NCBI GenBank assembly: GCA_017534425.1
Contig: JAFXWB010000054.1
Location: 1 to 54,422 of the forward strand
Direction: 5' to 3'
Source: Bacilli bacterium
GTDB taxonomy: Bacteria; Bacillota_I; Bacilli_A; RFN20; CAG-826
Length of the DNA stretch: 54,422 nt
A program made the position numbers and the translations under genes. Positions within the stretch are counted from its first letter, which is position 1; every line of letters begins with the position of its first letter. This document shows positions 43,689 to 50,178 of the stretch, in pieces. The notes beneath the pieces are model-generated. The model was not told where the DNA came from. It made no database searches and saw only the letters and a program-made list of their open reading frames with translations.

Positions 43689-43770
43689 GTCGTCCAAAGT
43701 CACTTATCCAAAATTGGACAAATTGACTTATCTAGCTTAGATTAGGCCTCTTAAGAGGTCTTTTCTTATT
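43689..43770 (+). repeat. Dispersed repeat A, copy 2 (no tRNA-like part)
   Basis: Begins GTCGTCCAAAGTCACTTATC and contains the palindrome 43697-43729 and a terminator-like hairpin GGCCTC/GAGGTC (43745-43760) followed by TTTT. Unlike copies 1, 3 and 4, no tRNA-like segment follows. It abuts the truncated gene fragment on its left. Confidence 0.7.
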
Positions 43771-43810
43771 ATTGATGTGTAAATTATGGATAAAATACTC
43801 TGGTTAAGAT

Positions 43811-43839
43811 TTGATATACTGCATATAAAATGCTAAAAT
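43811..43839 (+). promoter_or_regulatory. Promoter of the Fic gene
   Basis: TTGATA (43811-43816), 17 bases, TAAAAT (43834-43839). The start codon is 25 bases downstream with AAAGGA as RBS. Confidence 0.7.
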
Positions 43840-43863
43840 ATATGCAGAAAGGAAATTGATGTC

Positions 43864-44919
43864 ATGCATAAATATACTTACGAATTTTTAAAAGATAAAA
43901 CAATTACTTCCGATCTTTTTTCTTTATCAAATATCATTACTGATTTAAAAAGCAAAACAGATGAAAAAAAAGATTCAAGCAAATCACTTTTTTCTAAGTT
44001 GGAAACGGTCGCCATTAAAGAATCTGTTGAAGGTAGCAACGCTATTGAAGGTATTTTTACAACTGAGCAAAGAATTAAGGAGATTATTGAAAATAATAGT
44101 GAACCATTAACTCATAATGAAGAAGAGATTGCTGGCTATCATGATGCCATTAAATTTGTAAAAGAGAATTATGAGCATCTTTCCTTTGATGAAGAGACAA
44201 TTAAAAGAATACACGCCATGCTTGTTTCTAGACATATTGGATACGATAAAAGCGGGCAATATAAAACTAGTGACAACGTAATTGCTGAAAAGAATAAGGA
44301 TGGAACAATTAAACGTGTTATTTTTGTTCCAACAAAAGCAAACGAAACCGAAAAAGCAATGAGTGATTTGTGCTTAGCTTATCAGGTTTATAGAGATGAT
44401 TATGATATTCCTGCACTTTTATTAATTCCGTGTGTAATAGTGGATTTCCTTTCCATCCACCCATTCAGTGATGGTAATGGTCGCGTTTCTAGACTTTTAA
44501 CGTTATTGCTTCTTTATAAAGAAGGCTATGATATTGGCAAATATATATCATTTGAAAACCAAATCAATAATTTTAAGAGCAATTATTATGATGTTTTAGA
44601 AAGAAGCCAAAAACACTGGCACGAATCCAAAAACACATATTATCCATTCATAAAATTTACATTTCAGATTCTTTATCAATGTTATAAAGAAATTAATAGA
44701 AGATTTATTAAAACCAAAAGTGGAAAAGATAAAAAGAACGAGCGAATTGAGGCCGTGGTTTTAGATAGTATAGTTCCAATTTCTAAAGCCGATATTCAAG
44801 AGTTACTGCCTGATGTTTCAGTGACTACAATTGAGGCTGTTTTAGCAAAACTAATCAAAGAAAACAAAATATATAAAATTGGAACTTTTAAAAACGCTAA
44901 ATATTTAAATAGAAATTAG
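43864..44919 (+). CDS. Fic-domain protein (probable AMP transferase)
   Basis: 351 residues. The catalytic Fic motif HPFSDGNGRVSR lies at 199-210 with all key residues intact. An N-terminal inhibitory helix motif SNAIEG (58-63) fits [S/T]xxxE[G/N], so this is a class II Fic with its own brake. The C-terminus (about 285-350) looks like a winged helix (IVPISKADIQELLPDVSVTTIEAVLAKL). Fic proteins usually transfer AMP from ATP to a target protein. It stands alone with its own promoter, between repeat copies A2 and B2. Its stop codon touches the first base of repeat B2, so the C-terminus may have been defined by that junction. Confidence 0.92.
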   Translation: MHKYTYEFLKDKTITSDLFSLSNIITDLKSKTDEKKDSSKSLFSKLETVAIKESVEGSNAIEGIFTTEQRIKEIIENNSEPLTHNEEEIAGYHDAIKFVKENYEHLSFDEETIKRIHAMLVSRHIGYDKSGQYKTSDNVIAEKNKDGTIKRVIFVPTKANETEKAMSDLCLAYQVYRDDYDIPALLLIPCVIVDFLSIHPFSDGNGRVSRLLTLLLLYKEGYDIGKYISFENQINNFKSNYYDVLERSQKHWHESKNTYYPFIKFTFQILYQCYKEINRRFIKTKSGKDKKNERIEAVVLDSIVPISKADIQELLPDVSVTTIEAVLAKLIKENKIYKIGTFKNAKYLNRN

Positions 44920-45219
44920 CCAGGTGTAAAAGCTTGGTTTTTGTTCGCGAATGATTATAAACACGACATAATTAGGATAGGTCGTTTTAGACAAAACAGG
45001 ATGGATTGGCTTAGATAACTACAGCTTATAGTCGTCCAAAGTCACTTATCCAAAATTGGACAAATTGACTTATCCGACAAACATGAAAGAAGTCTCGTAA
45101 GAGGGCTTTTGTTTTATATATCAAACTCTCCACCTCCTCATAGCGAACGAAGCTTCTCCCAACTGAACTAATGTATCTCACATAACAATTAGAAGCCCAA
45201 CTGACCAATGGGCTTCTTT
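44918..45219 (+). repeat. Composite repeat: B copy 2, A copy 3, inverted tRNA-like part and terminator
   Basis: The fullest copy. 44918-45029 is module B with a weaker hairpin (CCAGG/CTTGG) and T5. 45030-45071 is module A with the palindrome 45039-45071. A weakened terminator hairpin follows at 45092-45106. About 45118-45173 is the inverted tRNA-Ala remnant; on the minus strand its anticodon arm pairs CTTCG/TGAGG around TTCGCTA, and CAGTTGGGAG is intact from the D arm. 45191-45217 is a strong terminator, AGAAGCCCA/TGGGCTTCT, then TTT. Confidence 0.75.
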
Positions 45220-45385
45220 TATATATAGGCGTTATAGCAAGATTGAAGAGTAACAAACGCTTATCAATAATCTGTCAAATCAAACTTGGTGAGATTAAGA
45301 TATCATTATTGAAGTCATTAAAGTTATGTTTATTGATTTTATGATTTTTTATCTTATTCTTATCACTATTTTTAGATGATTGATA

Positions 45386-45442
45386 TATAATTTATGATAG
45401 AAAAGGTGACTTGATACTAGATTTTAATCTAGTTGGTCAAGT
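45386..45442 (+). promoter_or_regulatory. -10 box and nested inverted repeat upstream of the third oxidoreductase
   Basis: TATAAT (45386-45391) without a good -35 is followed by a nested dyad: ACTTGA (45409-45414)/TCAAGT (45437-45442) outside and ACTAGAT (45416-45422)/ATCTAGT (45427-45433) inside. No T-run follows, so it looks more like an operator or leader stem than a terminator. The rest of 45220-45493 is AT-rich and shows nothing else. Confidence 0.4.
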
Positions 45443-45493
45443 AGTTGAGGACATTTACTATAACAACGCTATTAAGTAATTCTTAGGAAAATT

Positions 45494-46729
45494 ATGCTAA
45501 AAGTTTCATGTATTGGTTGTGGCCTTAGAGGTCAAAGATATTTAAATGGTCTAGCAAGTCTTGGAACGGACAAAGTTAAAATTGTTTCACTTTGCGATAA
45601 AGACTTAGTGAGACTGTCTCAAGAACAGGAGAAATATCAATTATCAGATAAAGATGTCTATACTGACGAAGATAGATTCTTTGCTAATTTAAAATCTGAT
45701 TTGTGCATTGTTTCTACACAAGATCAAGACCATGTTAGACACGCCATTAAAGCAATGAAAGCAGGATCTGATGTTCTTTGTGAAAAACCAATATCTGATA
45801 AAGAAAGTGAAATTAGAAAACTTTTAGATATTCAAAAGAAGACTGGAAAGAAAGTCATGATTTGTCATGTCTTAAGATTTGCTCCAGCATATAAAAAAGT
45901 TAAAAAATTAATAGAAGATGGAGCAATTGGTGATTTAGCGTTTATTGATAGCATCGAAAACGTTAATTACGCCCATCAGGCACATAGCTACGTAAGAGGC
46001 AATTGGAGAAGAAAAGAAGAAGCTTCGCCAATGATTATTGCTAAATGCTGTCATGATTTAGATTTGTTAGTTTGGTATACGAATAGTAAATGTAAATCAA
46101 TATCCTCTGTTGGTGATTTGAAATTCTTTAAAAAAGAAAATCAACCTGATGGGGCAAGCGATAGATGCGTGAATTGCAAATATCGAGGTACATGTCCTTT
46201 TGACGCTTATACGATTTATATTAAAAACCATTTCTGGGGAAAAGAAGCGGTCACCAATATTAGACCAATCACTGATGAAGTATTAGAAAAAGAACTAGAA
46301 ACAAGTCCATATGGTCGTTGCGTCTTTAAATGTGATAACGATGTAGTTGATCATCAATTAACTCAAATAGTATTTAATAACGGAATTAAGGCCAATTTAA
46401 GAATGAGCGGCTTTACTTATGACGCTGGTCGAATTATGAAATTTTACGGCACAGCCGGACAAATTGATTTAGATGAGGGCCGTGGCACAATTGAAATTAA
46501 AGTATTTGGAAAAGAAAAAGAAGTGGTTCAAATCTCATCATTAGTCGATGCGATTAGCGGACATGGTGGTGGAGATGAAGGTTTAGTGAAAGCGACTTAT
46601 GAATATATCACTACCGGTTATACTGAAGGTGTTACATCTTTAGACGCCTCTATTGAAAGCCATTTAATGGGCTTTGCCGCTGAAGAAAGTCGCTTATCAG
46701 GCGGTAAATTAATGGAGATTAAACACTAA
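45494..46729 (+). CDS. Gfo/Idh/MocA-family oxidoreductase with internal cysteine cluster
   Basis: 411 residues. Rossmann motif GCGLRGQRYLNGLA, conserved GSDVLCEKPIS, and a substrate domain with KCCHDLDLLVWY. Between about 215 and 235 it carries CVNCKYRGTCPFDAY (C-x2-C-x5-C), a cysteine cluster that occurs in a subgroup of this family and could bind a metal. It is probably an NAD(P)-dependent sugar or inositol dehydrogenase of unknown substrate. It lies between repeat copies A3 and A4 and is not in an operon with the pair at 41.6 kb. Confidence 0.9.
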   Translation: MLKVSCIGCGLRGQRYLNGLASLGTDKVKIVSLCDKDLVRLSQEQEKYQLSDKDVYTDEDRFFANLKSDLCIVSTQDQDHVRHAIKAMKAGSDVLCEKPISDKESEIRKLLDIQKKTGKKVMICHVLRFAPAYKKVKKLIEDGAIGDLAFIDSIENVNYAHQAHSYVRGNWRRKEEASPMIIAKCCHDLDLLVWYTNSKCKSISSVGDLKFFKKENQPDGASDRCVNCKYRGTCPFDAYTIYIKNHFWGKEAVTNIRPITDEVLEKELETSPYGRCVFKCDNDVVDHQLTQIVFNNGIKANLRMSGFTYDAGRIMKFYGTAGQIDLDEGRGTIEIKVFGKEKEVVQISSLVDAISGHGGGDEGLVKATYEYITTGYTEGVTSLDASIESHLMGFAAEESRLSGGKLMEIKH

Positions 46730-46735
46730 TTATAT

Positions 46736-46910
46736 TTTTAGACAAAACTGAATAAGTCTAACTGTCCAACGTCAATAATTGTCGTTGTCCAAAGTCACTT
46801 ATTCAAAATTGGACAAAATGACTTGTTCAAACAGGTCCTCGAAAGAGGACTTTTGTTTTATGTATCGGACCTTCCCGTGCGAACAAAGCTTCTCCCAACT
46901 AAACCAATGT
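46736..46910 (+). repeat. Dispersed repeat A, copy 4, with inverted tRNA-like part
   Basis: Starts with a trace of module B (TTTTAGACAAAAC), then GTCGTTGTCC and the palindrome 46792-46824. A perfect terminator follows: GTCCTC-GAAA-GAGGAC (46835-46850), then TTTTGTTTT, which also serves the upstream gene. About 46860-46910 is the inverted tRNA-Ala remnant, with TGCGAAC from the anticodon loop and TCTCCCAACT from the D arm. This is the most diverged of the three tRNA-like parts. Confidence 0.7.
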
Positions 46911-46987
46911 CCCTCCAGGAGCGACCAAAATAAACTTTAAACGATCAAAATTGTCAACATTAAACTTAAATAATAATTTAAATATGT

Positions 46988-46993
46988 TAAAAT
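46988..46993 (+). promoter_or_regulatory. -10-like box directly before the DUF1538 gene
   Basis: TAAAAT ends eight bases before the ATG at 47001. No SD is visible, so the transcript may be leaderless. No convincing -35 is found at 17 bases. Confidence 0.35.
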
Positions 46994-47000
46994 AATCACC

Positions 47001-48590
47001 ATGAAAAATAGGTATTTGCAAGCATTTATAAGCGCTTCATTGAGTATTATCCCAATGATACTTATTATTCTCGTATTATCATGGACAGGTGTCGCCCCCT
47101 TAGATTTTAATAGAGGGGATTATTGGTTGCTTATCATAGGCATGTTCGTTCTTATTGCAGGATTAGGAACCTTTTCCATTGGTGCTTCATCTTCTTTAAG
47201 CAAAGTTGGTGAATATATGGGCGCTTCTTTGTCAAAACAAAAGAACCTTTTCATTGTTATTGCCTTTGCTTTTGCGTTGGGTTCCCTCATTACCGTGGCA
47301 GAACCAAGTATCATGATTGTGACTAAACAAGTGACAAAAGACCCCGCTTTTGCATATATATTAACCATTGGTATTGCTGTCGGGGTAGGCATATTTGTCG
47401 TTGTCGGTGTTTTAAGAATTATCTTCCATAAGTCTTTAAAACTATGGTATTTGTTCTTCTATGCTTTAACATTCATGCTTCTTATCTTTATTGTTTTAAC
47501 CGCAAAAGATAAAAACGATAAAAGTGTTTTTTTACCATTTATTTTTGATTCCGGAGGAGTCACTACGGGATCCGCGACTGTGCCCTTTATTTTAGCCTTA
47601 GGCACCGGTATTGCGACAGTGAGAGGTGGTAAAAGTGCGAAAAACGATAGCTTCGGTTTAGTTGGTATGGCGTCAATTGGGCCAATTATTTCAGTAACAT
47701 TATTAATCTTATTATCTTCGACATTATCTCCTAACTTTATTCCTTCTTATACCGAACTTGGCAGCAATAATGTCTTTATGATGTTTATCAATACGATATT
47801 CCCTCATAAAACAGCGGATGGTTTTGTTTTAGGAACATCTATCGAAGTTTTAATCGCGATGGCGCCGACATTAACCATTTTCTTAATTTATAACGCCATT
47901 TTTATTAAATTGCCAAAACATAAAATAATTAAATTATTAATTGGCTTCTTATTTGCCTATGTAGGCTTAACAGTCTTCTTATGTGGCACAAGTGCGGCGA
48001 TGACACCGATTGGCTATTATGTTGGAACAAAATTAGGCTTAAAAGCGGAATGGATTATCGTTTTAGTGGCTTTGATTATTGGCTTAGTAACTATTGTTTG
48101 TGAGCCTGCCGTTCACGTTTTAACTGTGCAAATTGAAGAAGTGTCTGATGGCCGTGTAGGAAGATTAACCGTTTTATTAACTCTTTCCATCGGTGTTGGC
48201 TTTGCTATCGCTTTAGCTGTTATTAGAACGATATTCAATTTCTCAATTCTTTATTACATGATTCCAGGCTATATCATCTCTTTAACATTGATGTTTGTCT
48301 GTCCCGATATCTTTACTGCTATGGCCTTTGACTCTGGCGGCACCGCGAGTGGACCAATGGCGTCATCCTTTGTCTTACCGATGGTAGTGGGCTTAACAAC
48401 CGCTATTTATGCGGAAAATGCTAACTATTTTGATCAATCCTTTGGTGTAATTGCCTTAATTGCTTTAACTCCAATTATCGCTATTCAAGTGTTAGGCGTA
48501 ACGGAAAAGATTAAAGATGCGAGAGCGAAATTCGTTATGCGTACGCATGTTTATAATGCTGAAGATGCCCAAATCATTCATTTTAATTAG
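47001..48590 (+). CDS. DUF1538-type integral membrane protein
   Basis: 529 residues, strongly hydrophobic with an internal duplication. Half one has EPSIMIVTKQV (101 on) and FDSGGVTTGSA (182 on); half two has EPAVHVLTVQI (368 on) and FDSGGTASGPM (443 on). The offset is about 265 residues. This matches the DUF1538 family, which has no established substrate. Two inverted or parallel repeats with conserved E-P and D-S-G-G in membrane regions suggest an ion or small-molecule carrier or channel. Eight bases downstream begin two PII-like genes, which suggests control by nucleotide-sensing PII proteins. No SD is visible. Confidence 0.88.
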   Translation: MKNRYLQAFISASLSIIPMILIILVLSWTGVAPLDFNRGDYWLLIIGMFVLIAGLGTFSIGASSSLSKVGEYMGASLSKQKNLFIVIAFAFALGSLITVAEPSIMIVTKQVTKDPAFAYILTIGIAVGVGIFVVVGVLRIIFHKSLKLWYLFFYALTFMLLIFIVLTAKDKNDKSVFLPFIFDSGGVTTGSATVPFILALGTGIATVRGGKSAKNDSFGLVGMASIGPIISVTLLILLSSTLSPNFIPSYTELGSNNVFMMFINTIFPHKTADGFVLGTSIEVLIAMAPTLTIFLIYNAIFIKLPKHKIIKLLIGFLFAYVGLTVFLCGTSAAMTPIGYYVGTKLGLKAEWIIVLVALIIGLVTIVCEPAVHVLTVQIEEVSDGRVGRLTVLLTLSIGVGFAIALAVIRTIFNFSILYYMIPGYIISLTLMFVCPDIFTAMAFDSGGTASGPMASSFVLPMVVGLTTAIYAENANYFDQSFGVIALIALTPIIAIQVLGVTEKIKDARAKFVMRTHVYNAEDAQIIHFN

Positions 48591-48598
48591 AGGTTATT

Positions 48599-48994
48599 AT
48601 GAAATTATTTAAGAAAAAGAAAACCCCAGAAAATGTGAGTAATAACAACATTAGTGTTTCTACCACTAAGAAACTTTTGATGTTTATAACCATAGTCAAT
48701 CGTGGACAAGGCAATTATGTTTTGAAGTTATTTGAAAGCGAAGGAGCTAATGCCCAATTCGTGCAATACGGTGAAGGTACAGCCCAAAAAGAAATCAGAG
48801 ATATTTTAGGTATTGAAGATAATACTAAGGAAATAATTGTTTCACTTTTAAGTGAAGATAAAATCGAAAGTGCTAAAAAAGAATTAGAAGCATTCTTTAA
48901 AATAAGTAAAAGAAATCGCGGAATTGGCTTTTCTATCCCTATGACCAGTTTAATAGGTATGAAGTTATATCAATTCTTAACCGATTCTTTATAG
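48599..48994 (+). CDS. PII-like signalling protein 1
   Basis: 131 residues. After a charged N-terminal extension of about 25 residues, the ferredoxin-like PII fold can be followed: LMFITIVNRGQGNYVLKLF, a T-loop position (QYGEGTAQKEIRDILG), and a C-terminal RGIGFSIPMTSLIGM. It lacks the canonical uridylylated tyrosine context of GlnB/GlnK. It probably binds a nucleotide and regulates the adjacent membrane protein. AGAGGTTATT provides a moderate RBS. Confidence 0.8.
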   Translation: MKLFKKKKTPENVSNNNISVSTTKKLLMFITIVNRGQGNYVLKLFESEGANAQFVQYGEGTAQKEIRDILGIEDNTKEIIVSLLSEDKIESAKKELEAFFKISKRNRGIGFSIPMTSLIGMKLYQFLTDSL

Positions 48995-49006
48995 GAGGTG
49001 ACGATA

Positions 49007-49321
49007 ATGGATGAAGTAAAATTTGAATTAATTGTCGTATTAGTGAATTCTGGTTTTTCAGAAATAGTGATGGATGCCGCACGTGAAATAGGCGCTAGAG
49101 GCGGCACGATTGTTCGCGCTAGAGGAACCGGCACCAAAGACATGGAAAAAAGATATAACATAGTTATCACCCCTGATAAAGAAATGATTTTAATTTTGGT
49201 TAAAGAAACAATTAGAGATCAAATGCTATCCGCGATATATAAAGCCGCGGGATTAGGCACGGATGGACAAGGTATTGCTTTTGCTCTTCCTGTTAACGAT
49301 GTAGTTGGGATCAAGATTTAA
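49007..49321 (+). CDS. PII-like signalling protein 2
   Basis: 104 residues from the ATG at 49007, eight bases after AGGAGG; a GTG at 48998 overlaps that RBS and is unlikely. PII fold: FELIVVLVNSGFSEIVMDAA, ARGGTIVRARGTG, and GLGTDGQGIAFALPVNDVVGI, which matches the C-terminal PII signature. The T-loop is short. Two different PII-like subunits in tandem could form heterotrimers or sense different ligands. It is the last gene of the DUF1538 unit. Confidence 0.85.
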   Translation: MDEVKFELIVVLVNSGFSEIVMDAAREIGARGGTIVRARGTGTKDMEKRYNIVITPDKEMILILVKETIRDQMLSAIYKAAGLGTDGQGIAFALPVNDVVGIKI

Positions 49322-49381
49322 TAATATTATTAAAATGCAAAAAATGAACTGAACCCCATTTAGTTCACAGATTAAAAAAAA

Positions 49382-49416
49382 GCCTCTTAGCGTAAAATAA
49401 ACGTTAGGAGGTTTTC
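49382..49416 (+). terminator. Terminator of the DUF1538-PII operon
   Basis: A 12-bp stem with three wobbles, GCCTCTTAGCGT (49382-49393) and ACGTTAGGAGGT (49401-49412), then TTT. Another small dyad, TGAACT/AGTTCA, lies at 49345-49367. Confidence 0.75.
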
Positions 49417-49440
49417 TAGTGTCATAAGTCTTCTATTTTA

Positions 49441-49466
49441 GTGCAATTTGCTCTTTAAGATTGCAC
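49441..49466 (+). promoter_or_regulatory. Hairpin upstream of the SGNH hydrolase
   Basis: GTGCAAT (49441-49447) and ATTGCAC (49460-49466) are a perfect 7-bp inverted repeat, about 65 bases before the ATG at 49533. No T-run follows. It may be an operator or leader stem. Nothing else is clear in 49417-49532. Confidence 0.3.
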
Positions 49467-49532
49467 TCTAAAGAATTTTCATGATAATTTTTTCTATGGA
49501 AAACAGGTGTACAAACCGCATGGGTTAAAAAT

Positions 49533-50126
49533 ATGAAACAAGAACAATTCGAATGGATTCATAGTTGGTCCGACAATACAAATAATCAAGATTTACCAAG
49601 AGTACTTCTTATTGGAGACTCTATTACTAATGGATATCAAGAAATAGTGAGAGAGACATTAAGAGGAAAGTGTTATGTCGATTATATTTCTACAAGTTAC
49701 ACTCTTAATAGTAGTTTCTTCTTTAAACTTATTGTTAATTATATAAACAATAATAAGTATGATGTTATTCATCTAAATCAAGGTTTGCACGGCTTTTCTA
49801 TGTCTAAAAAAACATACAAAGAAAAGTTAAGGAAACTAACTAGTAAAATCCCTAGCTCGAGTAAAGTTATTCTTGCGGAATCTACTTTTGTTAATAAACC
49901 AGGGAATAAAACTGTTGATAAAAGATGGGGCAAAAAACTTGAAGAAAGAAACGATGCTGTTAATGAACTAGCTAAAGAGATGAACCTTTCTATTAATCAT
50001 TTATATGAAGTGAGCAAAAATATACCAAATGATTTAAGAAATGAAGATGGCACCCATTACTTATATGGTGGTTATCAAATGCTCGCTAAAGAAGTAGTGT
50101 CTGCTATTGAAAAAAAGTTATTTTAA
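49533..50126 (+). CDS. SGNH/GDSL-family hydrolase
   Basis: 197 residues. The nucleophile motif is VLLIGDSITNGY (block I). A block III-like position is LNQGLHGFS, and the catalytic D-x-x-H lies in EDGTHYLYGGY near the C-terminus. No signal peptide is seen, so it is cytoplasmic or released otherwise. Likely activity is an esterase or deacetylase, often on acetylated sugars. It stands alone and is convergent with the surface-protein genes. The SD is weak. Confidence 0.85.
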   Translation: MKQEQFEWIHSWSDNTNNQDLPRVLLIGDSITNGYQEIVRETLRGKCYVDYISTSYTLNSSFFFKLIVNYINNNKYDVIHLNQGLHGFSMSKKTYKEKLRKLTSKIPSSSKVILAESTFVNKPGNKTVDKRWGKKLEERNDAVNELAKEMNLSINHLYEVSKNIPNDLRNEDGTHYLYGGYQMLAKEVVSAIEKKLF

Positions 50127-50178
50127 CTTAAGGCACTCTTCATCATTTAAAACAATTATATAAGATTGAACAATAGTT

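Noticed and set aside
45132-45173. Functional tRNA on the minus strand in repeat copy 3
   Set aside because: The anticodon arm is preserved, but the acceptor stem and the 3' half of the T arm are missing, so it cannot fold as a tRNA.
45026-45256. Minus-strand 76-codon frame across repeat copy 3
   Set aside because: It crosses palindromes, terminator hairpins and the tRNA-like part; no RBS and no recognisable protein.
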